Origin: Chiua virens
Taxonomy: Eukaryota; Basidiomycota; Agaricomycetes; Boletales; Boletaceae
Direction of reading: 5' to 3'
Assembly: GCA_019787685.1 (NCBI GenBank)
Contig: JAHNUO010000035.1
Span: 1 to 64,000, forward strand
Length of the DNA: 64,000 nt
The notes below the pieces were generated by a model that was given only the letters and a program-made list of their open reading frames with translations, was not told the DNA's origin and made no database searches. This document shows positions 31,331 to 46,104 of the stretch, in pieces; within the stretch, counting starts at the first letter, position 1, and each line of letters opens with the position of its first letter. Made by a program: the position numbers and the translations under genes.

Positions 31331-32643
31331 CGGGGAGATGTACCCAGCACTCAATCCACTGTGGTCCGCCGGGACACGCACTAGGCGAGACACTTTCCTT
31401 TATCCTACCATCGGTGCTTCGAGCGCTGTCATTGAACCGTCCTTTTCTGGCGTATCGTTTCGGTTTCCAAATAGGAGCAAAATAGGAAGCTATGTCAACG
31501 ATTTTGATCCTTGAAGCTTGACGGATCATCCCGGGTATAACTGTGGCAAATGACATGGACATCCCACCGTCAGCACTTTAGTTATTCGTGGAACTTTTCA
31601 GACCACTCAGGCTCGTGTTGAAATTTTGGACATCAAGGCTATATGTCTTCGAACACAAGGACGGGCCCGGCTTTGCATGTTTCAATTCCACCCACCGTAT
31701 TACCGTTCGGTGGGCCGTAGCCTAGGCTCCGCACGGGTAACACCGCGGGTCGGAAAGCCAACACCATACCCGTACCTGCGAACACCGCACCCGCAGCAAC
31801 GAATAGACCCGTCATCCTGACGGTGTCTCGCGGTGTATGGTGCACGTGTATGGCGGTATGTTCCAGACACCGCAGCGTCTCCGGCACTCTGCATTCGAAC
31901 GTTTCAAGAAAAGACGGAGGTACTCATCCAGTTCGGAAGTGGTTGTGTCTGAAGTGTTACCAAGAGCATAATCACTAAAGTCGTCGTCCTTTAGTGTCTA
32001 AATATTAGCGGGACGATGTGCTTTCCATTCGGAATTCCATGCATCACGTCAATCTCCGCGTGACCCTCTGGGACATCCGATGCTGGTGGCACACCAGCCT
32101 GGTTTCTCATACGTTTCAGTGAATTCCGAGCAAACCAATGGAATGGATCATGTGAGACTCGTTGACTTAAAACAAGAGATATTAATAAGTACCTGAAGAA
32201 GCTTCCCGATTCGTTGAAACTCAAGGCTAGCGCCGAGATGATTCTTTCCGATTCTTTCGAGTGAGTGTGTCAGATGACGGGATACTGAGATGCGGTGGTG
32301 ATCGAATAAGGTCTCCGTGTAGGATATCAACACTCCGACCGACCATCCTGAGGACCAGGTCCTAGTAGAAAGACTCCAACCCGCAGAACACCGTGTACTC
32401 GCGGGTACGACGCCTCGACATCGTACCCGTACCCGCAATACCCGTCGACGAAAAACCCGGTGATTCGTGCGGAACCCTAGCGGTCCGTCTTGATCGCGAG
32501 TTTTACCTCATTTACCGCTCTCCTTACATCCTTGCAATTACAATTCCTCGGTGCTTGGACTCCGATATCACCCATTTTCGCGTATAAGTACGGTGCAGGA
32601 AGTTTGCAACGCCTCGAGTTTGAGGGTTCCCCCGCCACTAGCG
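31331..32643. other. Intergenic region upstream of the GH1 gene
   Basis: Short frames only. At 31700-31800 and 32390-32460 the DNA contains CCCGTACCCG-type low-complexity runs that translate to Tyr/Val/Pro repeats in one frame and Gly/Tyr in the reverse. A minus-strand frame at 31991-32224 (DPFHWFARNSLKRMRNQAGV) looks gene-like in composition, but I cannot extend it across introns or name it. Confidence 0.4.
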
Positions 32644-35315
<2,672 letters not shown>

Positions 35316-35714
35316 AAAGCAATGTAAAATGGAGTCCCACCCACGTAGATATGCGGGTGTGAATGACTTTGACTTTGACTTTGATCATCATCGAGCCAGC
35401 CTTGTTCTATCGAGACGGACATGTATATTCTGTTGCTGGTAACCGCAAATCGTACAAAACCGTCAAGCGGACGAAATAACCTACAAATACTACAACAAAG
35501 CGAGATTGTACACTAATAGCATCACGACGCCCAACGATTCAAACATGATGTACCCGTATCGTATCTCATTAGTAAAGTGCCACGTCGGGCACCGATCAAC
35601 GCACCCTCTTTGCCTGATCGTGTTTTAAATTGCGTCTTCAAAAGGGGTGGGTAGGTCGTTCGAAACCGAGGGCGATCTAGTATATCCCGTGAATCCAACC
35701 CTCCAGAACCTCAT
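35316..35714. other. Convergent 3' intergenic region
   Basis: About 400 bases between the stops of GH1 (plus) and HSF (minus). Contains a short GACTTT repeat near 35366 and no frames of interest; presumably both 3' UTRs. Confidence 0.5.
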
Positions 35715-38007
35715 CTATCTCTTGCGTTTGCTCTTATTGCTCGTTATCGAAGGCGTCACAGAGGCCGTCGTACCCCCTTGGGGTTCCTGTGGCGCATACG
35801 CGTGTACGTCGTCCAGGACGACCTCCGACTTGCGCTTTCGTCCCCGTGCCCCAGTCCCAGTCCCAGTCCCGGACCCCGAAGCCACGCCAGTTTCAAGCGG
35901 GACCTTGAACGCATGCATGCCATGCAACGGAGGCATCCCACCCCCGTCCTGCAACGCCACATCCAAAAACGCATGCAGCTGCTCCGACGACGCGCTCCCA
36001 ATCTTGGAGGAATCCGACGCTTTGGGCACAACCGACGGGTCAAGTCTCTCCGCCAACTTCTCCAGATCGCCGTCTTCCTCACTGGCACGCGGCATGTCCA
36101 TCAGGAACGAGTCAAAGTCAAAGTCTTGCCCGGGACCGATATTGACGGGTGGGAACATGTCCACGTCGCTTGGAGGTGGTGGTGGCGCGGACGCGCCTCC
36201 CCCGCCTCCCCCGCCAGGGGGCGTTTCAGCGGGAGGTATACTCGAATCGAGCGACGTAGGGTCGATGCCCAAACTCTGGATAAGTGATTGTATGCTCGTT
36301 TGCAGCTCGTCAACATCATTGTTGATCTCCGTTGTACTTTTGTATGACTTTTGAAGTCGATCGTCTTGCTGTTGGAGTGCATAGGGATCCGGATCTGATG
36401 GGGCACCCAGAAGCGAAAGCGTGAACGGTGATAACGCGTTGGCGGGTGTGTAATCAAACGTCTGAGGTAATCGCCCTGGCCCTGTGGCATTTGGTTGAGC
36501 GTTTCCAGTGCCTTGATTGATGCCAAGAGTGTGCTGCTGAGGATTGTTGTTATATGGGGATGGGGCGATAAGATGTTGCGGGTGGTATGGTTGACCTGCT
36601 GGTGGTAATACCTCGGGACCAATGGACTGAGAAGCAAGTGCCGCGAGGAGTTTTTGCATTTGTGTTGGTGAGTTGAGGACAGAAGTGAGCGCTGTTTGTA
36701 CAATGTGGTCATTATTCGTTTGTGTGGGTGTAGGTGGCGTAACCGTAGAGCTCGAGAGCGGCGTGCTACTCGTCGCGTTTGGTGGCGGGGCACTAGCCGC
36801 TAGCCGCGCTTCTTGTGTGGGGGGGCGACGCGGCTCCGTGGGTGTCGGGGCGTCGGGGAGGTTAGATTCCACAGAAGCAAATCTGCTTATGAACGGCTCC
36901 GAAGGCGCAACAGATGGTGGATCCATTGACCCAAAGAGATCTAAATTTTGCGATTATTAGCACCGTAAAAAAGTGATCAACCGAGGAGACGCACCCGCCG
37001 AATTCGTCGACCGTGCACTTTCCAGGCTCGACCTCGAGTCCTCTTCCGATGGTTCCAACTTTTCTCCAACCCGTCCATCTGCAATCATCAGTCTCTGAGG
37101 CTTCCTCGACACGGCAGCGTGTGGCACATCCTCGTCTTTTCTGATCCGTTCATCCCCATGCCCAAACACGCTCGCCAAAAACTTGAGAATCCGGTTGATC
37201 GTATCCTGGTGCTTCTTATGCCTCTCCCTCGCCGTCATCGCCTCCTGCCAAAGATGCTGATTCGAACTCCTTAGCTCGTTCAAGTCGGCAGAGATGGCCG
37301 CCTGATGCCGCTTAATCACCTGTATCCCATTCACAATCGAGTTGATGTCCAACATCTGATTCGCAGACAAGTTCCCCACCGCACCACCCCCCGCCACGTC
37401 CTTCCCTGCAGCTGGCGTGGCGTGCGCGTCGTCACCAGTCGTCGCCGCCTGCTTCTTGCGCTGTATGAGACACAGCAAGTCTGGTTGACCGTGTAAAAAG
37501 TGTGGGTGTTCAAAGTTCCAAAACTCTGTGTTTGAGTCGGCACGGAGGACACCTTGTTGGAGATGAGGGATCTTGTGGAAACCATACATATTGAGTTGGC
37601 GGACGAAAGAGCTAAAGTTCTTGTGCTTGAACCAACGTCCGAGGACTTCACTCGCGAATCGCTCCTGGTCGAGAACTGGGATAATAAAGGGGTAACATGG
37701 ACAGTTAGCAGGCAGATTGGCGCGTAAGGGGTGACACAAGTGCCCACCAAAGAAGGAGTCGCCTGTATCAGACCATCTTATGAGATCTTGGTCGGCGGGG
37801 TCATTGACCATCCTATCGAGTACCAAACGAATGGATGGATGAGCAAGTCACGAACCTCTTGATAAAGATTAGATCAGTGGCATAGACGTACTCATATAGT
37901 TTCTGAAGGAAAGCAGGCACGAATTGTTTGGCTGGTCTGTTCAAGTGGGACGAGCTGCCTCTAGCTGCCACTGTAAGTGACATTTGTTGGTCGGTGGGAC
38001 CGGCCAT
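35715..38007 (-). CDS. HSF1: Heat shock factor-type transcription factor
   Basis: Trimeric activator of stress genes binding nGAAn repeats. Read from ATG 38007: AKQFVPAFLQKLYE joins by an intron to MVNDPADQDLIRWSDTGDSF, then an intron removing 37669-37737 joins F to VLDQERFASEVLGRWFKHKN, FSSFVRQLNMYGFHKIPH, NTEFWNFEHPHFLHGQPDLL and CLIQRKK, a complete HSF DNA-binding winged helix. A coiled-coil region follows (DINSIVNGIQVIKRHQAAIS, DLNELRSSNQHLWQEAMTAR) for trimerisation. The next intron, with donor GTGCGT, joins STNSA to DLFGSMDPPSV. The C-terminal ~400 residues are Pro/Gln/Ser-rich with a poly-Gly/Pro patch and acidic clusters, fitting a transactivation domain. The long plus-strand frames here are shadows. 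Confidence 0.92.
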
Positions 38008-38253
38008 CGTCGTTGTCGTTGTCGTTGTCGACGTTGATGTTCAAGAGGAGTTTGACGTGGAGAACACAGCACGTCTAAGAGGTAAAGTAAGCAACCAAAC
38101 GTAGAAATAATTCATTCCTTTTACAAACCCTAACCCTATTTAGCCCCATTAATTGCGTCATTTCACAATGCACTCTCCGAGTCTTTAAAATGAAGAGTTC
38201 AATGCAGCGAAGTACAGTAAGAATACACCAAACCATGCGGCCAATATCCCCAC

Positions 38254-41129
38254 TCATTCAGTACATCCTACCATCTCCATCTTCGTCGCGATCTCCTCCT
38301 TCAACATCATGATCCGACTATCCAGCCTCGACGATAGATCCATCTCTCCCGTGCAAGATCGACTCGCCTCCGCCAACATCTCCCTGGCAATCTTGAACGT
38401 CTGGCGCCACTGCGTCATCCCTTTCTGTTCCCCACTTTCCACTTTCTCGGACTTGGATCCCCGCTCCGCAGCTTGCCGCTCGCCTTCCTTCATCTCCAGT
38501 ACTGCGAGTTCGAAATAGGCCGTTGCAGTCACCCAGGTACTGATGTCGACGTCTGCGCCATGCTTCAACGCGTCGTTCAGTAGTGTTCGTGCAGTTGCGT
38601 AGTCCCCTCTCGTGCGGTGAACGATACCGAGGATCAGCGACCGAATGGCTAGCTCGTCAGGCGTGTCGAGATCGAGCACCGTATCTTCTGACGAGGACTG
38701 GGTGTATTTACCCTCCATTCCAACGGGAGGCGTCAATGCACTAAGCTCTTCAATGTGTGCTAGCGCGGTAGCTTCGTCAACATGAGCGTGCGTGTTCCAG
38801 ACTGTTAGACCCCGGTTAGAGTGTCATCTAGCACATCAAATTCTTCAACTTAACAGATGGCAAATTCTGGGAATTCAAACTCAAGAGGACATTTCGGAAA
38901 CAAGAAGGTAAAAGATACGCACCCTCCGCCGGACTTATTCTGATTGCTTCCACATAACGCTCAGGGTCACCGCCCAGTCGGATTTGTTTTCTCTTGTAAA
39001 ATTCCACTTCGAGACAATCCATTGAATCCCAAGTTGGAATTTGAGAATATCAAGACATACACTTCTTCTTGATGAAACCCTCCGTCGGCATCATCCTTCG
39101 CCGAGTGTTGATGCTGTCAGGAATCTTTTCGAGTAAACTCTGTGCCTCGTCCAACCTGCCGATGGATACGTAGCACCCTAAGAGGAATAATTCGAAACTG
39201 ACGAATTCACCATTCAGCAGAAACTGACCTGCAGCGATAAAGAGGTATGTAGCGTGACTCCTGGCAGAGTTGACGCATTCAGGACATACTCAAACCAATT
39301 GCAATCGAATGTTAAGACAACCCACCAGGTATTCATTTGCATCAGCTCCAAAAAGACCTCTGCGCATTCTTCGTATCGTCTGAAGCCAAGTAACGTCCAT
39401 GCAAGCTCAAAGGCAAGCTACGTGACCAAGTGAGGCGTGAACTATTCATTTCAAAATGAAAGCTCAGAAATCGCATACCAATGCATCCGCTTGAGGAAAG
39501 GTTTCTGGCCTGTCGGGTGCTAGACCCTCTTTCAAGGTTTCAATCGCACCTTCGGCATTCTTCGTCATGCGCTGGATTTTTGCCTAATGTACACTCGATT
39601 GATCGTGGCCACCCAATGCGGAACGAGACACTTACTTTGTTTAATATCCACAAGGTACCCCGGGGGTAGCGGGCAGAGACTCTGCAGCCCCCTTAAAGGT
39701 GGATTACAAATAGAAAGAGATATCACATACTTGTTCACGATCCCTTTGTACTGCCTCACAATATGTTCTTCGTCTGCTTGGTATCCGGCCATCAGTAATA
39801 TGACGCCATAGTACGTCATAAGAACCAGCCTTGAATTCAAAAGGAAAATACAGTTCAGTTACGGATCCAGAAAGCATAGCAGTAGGCAATAAACACCGAA
39901 GAACGTACCCTGAAAATGCGGCATGCACGTCGGATCGTGCGGCAGACACGGCCAATGCTCGGAGAGCGAGTTGGCGGTCATGTTGGTACCCTAGAAACCC
40001 TACCACAACCCTGAGGTACACATGTGATGCCGTCAAGACTCCTATTCTAGAAGGGTATCCCTTACCTGGCCCTAGCAGGAAGAAGTGATAGCACGAGGTT
40101 GAACAGCCCATAACCTCGATGAAACAACGCATTGAGTAAAGTGAAAACGAAAGGTAGATCGTGACTGGGCAGCTCACCAAAGGCAGCGCCCGACAGGATC
40201 AACTCCTCGATCTCGTCGTTGGATGGATTGGTCTTGGTGCCAGGCATGGGAGGAGGAGAGGTTGGAGAAGTAAACCCCCATCGTGCTAGGAACCCTGAGG
40301 GACGTGATTGTACAGAAATCTGTGCTACAGATGCTTTGACGTTGTATATCGACCCCTGACGAGACGACATAGGGGTCTGTCCAGGCGTGGCATACTCGTC
40401 TAGTCCGTTTGGGTATAATGTCTTGAACAATCTGGAATGGCTGTGTCAGAAAGGACTAGTGGCCAGTACTGCATTGAACATACTTGGTGAATTTTGAATG
40501 TGCACTAGCATATACATACATGTCAACCCACGACGGAATAAGAAGAGGGGATATGGAAGGCTTGCCTGTTGAACTCATATCTGTAAATGTTTCAGGAACA
40601 TAGCGGCCTGAGGAATAGCGGATAACTGACAGACATTGCAGGTACCCCTTGTACGACTCGCTGCAAACGACAAAACATGGTATCAGCGATGAGTCGCAAA
40701 TTCCAAATATACTGCACACCTCAATGCATGTGTCAATCCCAACAAAAGGACTGCGTCGGTGTGGAGAACCTCCCACTCAATACCAGGGGTGAACCTATGG
40801 GAAGGTTTATACGATTTAGCCAGTTTCATGAACCTCTTAGACCCCGCCTGGGAAGCCTCGAGACATTGTGTGGCATCGTCCATGAGCTCGGGCTAACAGC
40901 GGAGAATTGAAAACCAGCGTTAACATGGAGGCCGGATAAATCATACCTCCATTCCAAGTGCGGCTTTTAGAAACGCACACACGCCAAGTCCGATGAGGTG
41001 GAAAGGAGAGTCGCGGTAGCTGTCGTCGCCGAAGAGGTCGACGGCACCGAACAAGTCATTGGCAAAGAGGAGGTCAAAACCTTTGGTGGCTGCACGGAGA
41101 CCCTCTGCGGGATCTACTTGGACGGCCAT
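38254..41129 (-). CDS. IML2: Iml2/TTC39-like TPR protein
   Basis: Member of the Iml2/TTC39 family (inclusion-body clearance and lipid-droplet associated in yeast). Start at [19 protein letters not shown], followed by [15 protein letters not shown] and [19 protein letters not shown]. Then TPR-like helices: [45 protein letters not shown], a linker with [93 protein letters not shown], and a C-terminal pair [20 protein letters not shown] and [20 protein letters not shown]. It ends at MEMVGCTE. More than ten introns. The family assignment rests on overall motif order and is good; the molecular role is known only by analogy. Confidence 0.8.
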
Positions 41130-42247
41130 ACTGGTAGGTGGTGGTTGTGTTCAATGGCTCTGTGCCCGTATTTAGACTGATACATATAGGGATCGTGGCT
41201 GGATCCGTCCACGGCGACTCCACGCCTTTGCTAGGCTGTGCGTGTGCCAGCTCACCGCGTCATCGTATGTCGTCCGGCGACTAGATTATGTCCCAGTTTA
41301 AAGTGGACATTTAGAATGCCTCGCTTAGGCTACTAATGCAGCCGTGGAAGCGACCCTTACTACATAGTAGCTATTAAAGTAGCACAAATCACGGTATTTT
41401 CCTGGCAACTCTAAATTCCATGTCCTCAGCCTGCTTGAGGAGACTCGACTCGGATATACTGGACATAGTCCTTGTTCGATCCCGTCCAGCGGAGGATTTT
41501 GAGGTGAGATGAGCAGACCACTGTGTTGTGCGCGACCGAACGTACTCTAGCGCTACGCACTGATTAGTAATACGGTAGGATCGATTTTGTACCGCTACCG
41601 CCACCTCACGTCTCCGGTTCCCGCAACACACTGTACAGGGGACTGAACGACTCGGAGGCAACGTGCATTCCTATCTAGTCTAGGTACTACGTCAACATAG
41701 AAAAGCGGTGTTCCATGCGGTATCATGTAGATGGTGCTTCGCAACTTGAATACTCTTAACGATTGCGTGACGCGCAGGACAATATTCACTGAAAAACTCG
41801 GTAGCTCCCCGTTTAGTTGCTTTGGTATGAAACACAACGTGTACTGTACAAGCTTACGATGATTTCGGAGTCGGGGACATCAAGAACATCGATCATTACA
41901 TACACAGGACCTCGCATTCGCATCGAAGAGAAATTTTCTATTTTCCTGCTGGGCCGGCCAACTTTGATCTAAACTTCTGTCGACTTGCGACTGCTCGACT
42001 CGACTCTTCCTTTCGCAGTGTCATTCTGGACGGCTGGATGATGATGTCAGAGTTGAGATGATCGGATGAATGGTCGCAAAATCAAGTAGAGAAGGTGTTT
42101 CAAAGAGTCGAAGAGAAATACTTCAACCTTCCGGAAAGCCTCTAGGGTCCTCTCGTTTTCGAGACTGCAGGCCATGCCTCCGCCCTTATTACGTCTTTCG
42201 CTCTGATGCCAAGCAAGGCGTTGGAATTTTGCTACGACATGACACGA
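41130..42247. other. Intergenic region, nothing recognised
   Basis: Upstream of Iml2 and downstream of the Acl4-like gene (both minus). It holds a 90-codon minus frame (41389-41661) and overlapping shorter ones without a domain or exon logic. No repeat seen. Confidence 0.45.
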
Positions 42248-43607
42248 TCATGCCATCTCTACGTCTTCGTCCTCTTCATCATCACTAACCTCTTCCCACT
42301 CCTCATCATTCTCATCTTCTTCCGCTGGAGACGGTTGGATGCCAAGTGCATCCATAGTCCCGATGAGCTCCCTGACGTGATCAAGTAATGGTATGTCTGG
42401 GTGTTCTTGTGATATGTGTAGCTACAAGAAATCAAGAGATGTTAGCCTATCAGCAATAAGCAGGTAAAAACAGCCAAGACAGACCGTTTGACAGGTTTCC
42501 AAACAGTCGCGAGCATCCCTCGCCATGTCCTGCCACTCCAGCTGTTGGCTCTCCTCACCAAGTCCGACGCCGGCAGAGACATCCCCTTCTTTTCGGCGCT
42601 CAGCCAGTAACCACCAGGCCCAACCCATGAGGTACCACCCTTCGATATTCGTATCGTCGGCAGCAACGACACCCTCGAGAAGAGACAGCGCGTCTGGGTA
42701 AGCAACGCACTCCAAGAGCAGCTTTGCACGCGTGATCCGAGTCTGTATGGGTAACGCATTCAACAAAAAGAGCGCATGAGACTGTGGATCGGCAGGGGTA
42801 TCAGTTGATTCTTGTGTCGGAGGGGGCGGGAAGGTGCGGAGCGCCAGTAGGGCTTCTTCTGATTTTTCCTGCGACAGACGTACGCTGGCGAGTGTCTGGA
42901 GTGTTTCCAGGTTTTGAGGGTCAATTTTGAGGGCCTGGGAGAGGAGGGAATCGCACGTGTTCGAGGCGGCTGGGTTGACGCTGGGGACCACGTCAAAGAT
43001 TGCCGCTCAATAGAAATAGTGAGACTTACCATAGGTCGTATTCCGGATCCATCCAAATTTCTACCATGCCAAGATAAGCTCTGACGAGGTTTCCCTTGAT
43101 CTCGGCGTCATCTTCCTCGGATATACTGTTAGAGGAGGGTGATTTTCCTTTGAGTTGAGTCTGAAGGAGATCGATCGCGGATTGGTAGTGGGCGAGGGCA
43201 GCATACGGGTCGTCATCGGCCAGTTGTGCGAGGTAGAGATATGCAGAAGCGGGTGGAGGTGACGGGGCATTTGGATGAGGAGGAACGAGAGTAACGAAGA
43301 TCTAGGGATATCAGTGGAGCGCAGTGAGCATCGCAAAAGATCAAGGTACCTGCTTTGCACCGTCGACGTCGCCCGTTTCCAAAAGAACTATGGCGAGCAT
43401 TTCTTTTGCCTGGTTATTTTCCGCGGTAGTAGCATCCTCCCTGACAAGCACGCGTTCTGTGAATTTGCGGGCGAGGGAGTAATCACACTGCACGATGAGG
43501 TCCTGCGCCTTGGCGAGTAGCGACGAGATGGGCGGCAACGACGAGGTAGTCGCTGTTGTGGATGAGGTGCGAGCGACCTTCTTTTGTTTGGTCCTAGCGC
43601 GACCCAT
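42248..43607 (-). CDS. ACL4: TPR protein, Acl4-like (assembly chaperone of ribosomal protein L4)
   Basis: In yeast Acl4 binds newly made Rpl4 and escorts it to pre-60S particles. The start MGRARTKQKKVARTSST is basic, as in that family. TPR helices follow: SLLAKAQDLIVQCDYSLARK, AKEMLAIVLLETGDVDGAKQ, AYLYLAQLADDDPYAALAHY, VRAYLGMVEIWMDPEYDLW, NTCDSLLSQALKIDPQNLET, LQTLASVRLSQEKSEEALLA, LLLECVAYPDALSLLEGVVA and GWYLMGWAWWLLAERRKEGD. The last exon gives LHISQEHPDIPLLDHVRELI and an acidic tail EEWEEVSDDE ending EMA, typical of Acl4 proteins that bind a basic client. Four or five exons. The specific Acl4 call is an inference from head, TPR count and acidic tail. Confidence 0.7.
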
Positions 43608-43759
43608 GGAGAGGCTGGGTTTGTCTGGTCGGTAAACTTCAGCGGTCCGACAAATGCAATGTACCAGATCAGGTAAATCCTCCGTATATGTGTATGAGTA
43701 CAACAACAAATACTACACAAGGTACACAGTAAATCCACTTCTCATCGACAGACACGCCT

Positions 43760-45465
43760 TTAGATGCGAGACCCGTATACATCTTTGGGCTCAACACCAG
43801 CCTGACCCTTGCGTGCATTCGCTTGCGCCCATCTGAACGGATGATCAGTAGACGTGAAGTAAATTGAACAGAAACATACTTTTTGATTCGAATGCTCTCG
43901 ATTTGGATGAACCCGGTAGTGTCTGTCGGCTCGAATCCACCAAGTTCATCCATGGACGACTGATGTTCGTCGTATAGACCCTTATTATAAGCATGTCAGA
44001 CACAAACTCGTATTGCAGAACGATGCGTGCAATCACCTCATCCGAGTACCGTCCTTCGATGATAACATTCCCTTTAAACAACTTGACACGGACGACTCCA
44101 TTGACAGTGCGCTGACTCGCCGGAATAGCACTCGTTACGAATTCACGCTCTGGCGTGAAGAAGTGGCCGTTGTAAAAAATGCGACCGAGTTCGATCGTGA
44201 TGAACTGGTCACGCAGCGCGCGGACGTTACGATCGAGGGTGAGTCCCTCAAGATCCATGTGTGCCACGCGGAGGATCGTCGCACCGGGAGACTCGTAGCA
44301 ACCGCGAGATTTGACACCGATGAAGCGATTTTCGACGATGTCAATTCGTCCGATACCATGTTTCCTCGCGAGGGCGTTGAGCTCGAGAAAGATGTCGACG
44401 GCGTCTGTGAACGTCTTGTCTGCATAGGTGACTTTGACAGGGAGACCCCCCTTGAACTCGATGGCGATGTGGTCGGGTGCATCGGGCGCGCGTTCGATGG
44501 ATTGGGTGAGTTTCCACATGTCTGAGGGAGGGGTTGTGTTGGGGTCCTCGAGGATTCCAGCTTCGTAAGAAATGTGGAAGAGATTTTCATCGGTAGACCA
44601 GGGCTTAGCGGCGGTTTGCTGAACAGGGATGTTCTTTTCGGCAGCGTATGCAAGAAGAGCTTGACGGCCGGGGAAGCGGTTGTAGAACTCTGATGGGTCA
44701 GTAAGTGGTGCGTAAAATCGAGATCAACGTGAAGAAATGTACCAGGGAGACGCCATGGGGCAACAACTTTGATGTCTGGTTTGAGACCATAAAAAGCAAG
44801 CTCGAAACGGACCTGGTCATTTCCTTTTCCGGTACAACCATGTGAGACGTAGCTGCACGACAACACGGTGAGGAAGCGAATAATGGCGTTTTGTAGCTAC
44901 TTACTCGCATCCTTCCCTCTCTGCGGTGGCAATCATACCACGCGCGATGACTGGGCGGGCGAGGGAGGTCCCGAGGAGGTACACATTCTATGTGAACTGT
45001 GCTTCAGATTAGGATAGGAGAAAAAGGGGGACGCGAACCTCGTAGATGCAATTGGCTTGGACGGCAGGATAGATCAATTCGGTAACAAATTCACGCCTCA
45101 GATCCTTTTTCCGCTCGTATCAGCGCGATGGTGATGTTTGGGACATCCAATATGCAATACCTCGACGAAGAACTTTTTCGCCCCAGACATCAAGGCTTTC
45201 TTCTCTGCAGCGGGAAAGTCCTGCGTAGGGTGGATATGAGTACATTTATATGATTTAGTGATCGACACTTGCCTCCTCTTGGCCAACGTCTGCCATGAAG
45301 GCGTAGACTTCATATCCCTGCTCGACTAGCCAAGCGAGGATGCAAGAGGTATCTAAACGATGCGGTGGTGAACAGGGACAGATGGACGAATCACGAGGTG
45401 TGCGCACCGAGACCACCCGAATACGCCAACAAAACACGACCTGATTTCGTGGATTCAGATGCCAT
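43760..45465 (-). CDS. ARG1: Argininosuccinate synthase
   Basis: Joins citrulline and aspartate using ATP in arginine synthesis, cytosolic. From ATG 45465 the spliced protein reads [20 protein letters not shown] (the PP-loop ATP site), [53 protein letters not shown] and [20 protein letters not shown], then [40 protein letters not shown], the second signature [40 protein letters not shown] and [20 protein letters not shown]. The last exon gives [20 protein letters not shown] and ends SRI. No lesion; all catalytic signatures are present. It is divergent from the ARMC8-like gene across 639 bases. Arginine-responsive sites could not be identified. Confidence 0.95.
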
Positions 45466-46104
45466 GTTTGCAAGGAAAGAGGAGAAGATGAAGAGGGAAG
45501 CGAGTACAGATGCGACGATCAGTCAATCGGGGTTGCAAGTCAGATCGATTCACGTCTCCGTGACAAAATCGGACCTGTTTCGGGCCTTTTGTTCGGATCA
45601 CCTTTCTATTACAATCTATGGATGTGCACGTGGCTCCTAATCACCACTAGTGCTGCGAGTTGGTATGCTACCATATGTGTATCTTGCGCGATCTGTGCTT
45701 TTATTATTATCATCGTACGTATACGTTTGGATCTGATCGAACTTGCCATGGGGTCACGCTAGTCAAAGTCTAACTTAGGACCAACCATTGAAACAAAAAA
45801 GGTCATGACCACCTCGTCATCGCCGTTCATCCCGTCGTTGCACTTCAACGCACTGGACCTTAATAGACTCATTAATCGTCTTCCAGTGTGGTTATTACCT
45901 TTCCTGGAAATTCATTCCACCCAAAGCCGTGTGGATTAGAGACTGGCAGACGATATCCATTCGAAATCTTGCATATGGGGTCCATTTGCGGTTTCAAATG
46001 GCCTGGCGGTAACTTGAAATAGTCGTTTGTAAGACTAATCGTGGGAATGCACAGCCAGGTAACAGTTTCCCTACGCCGTCGATAAGTACCACCTCGGTGC
46101 TGCG
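45466..46104. promoter_or_regulatory. Divergent promoter region, ARG1 / ARMC8-like gene
   Basis: 639 bases between two divergent starts, with pyrimidine/AT-rich patches near 45690-45720. No confident TATA, Gcn4-type TGACTC or repeat was picked out. Confidence 0.35.

Noticed and set aside
31991..32438. Possible minus-strand gene with DPFHWFARNSLKRMRNQAGV
   Set aside because: The composition is protein-like, but every attempted intron removal gives a stop or frame clash, and no family is recognised; kept only as a note in the intergenic entry.
35647..36354. 235-codon plus-strand frame opposite the HSF gene
   Set aside because: It is the antisense of the low-complexity HSF activation domain; the minus frame joins the HSF DNA-binding exons and is clearly the real one.
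38120..38140. Telomere-like CCCTAACCCT
   Set aside because: A single interstitial copy between two ordinary genes; no array, so no evidence for a chromosome end.
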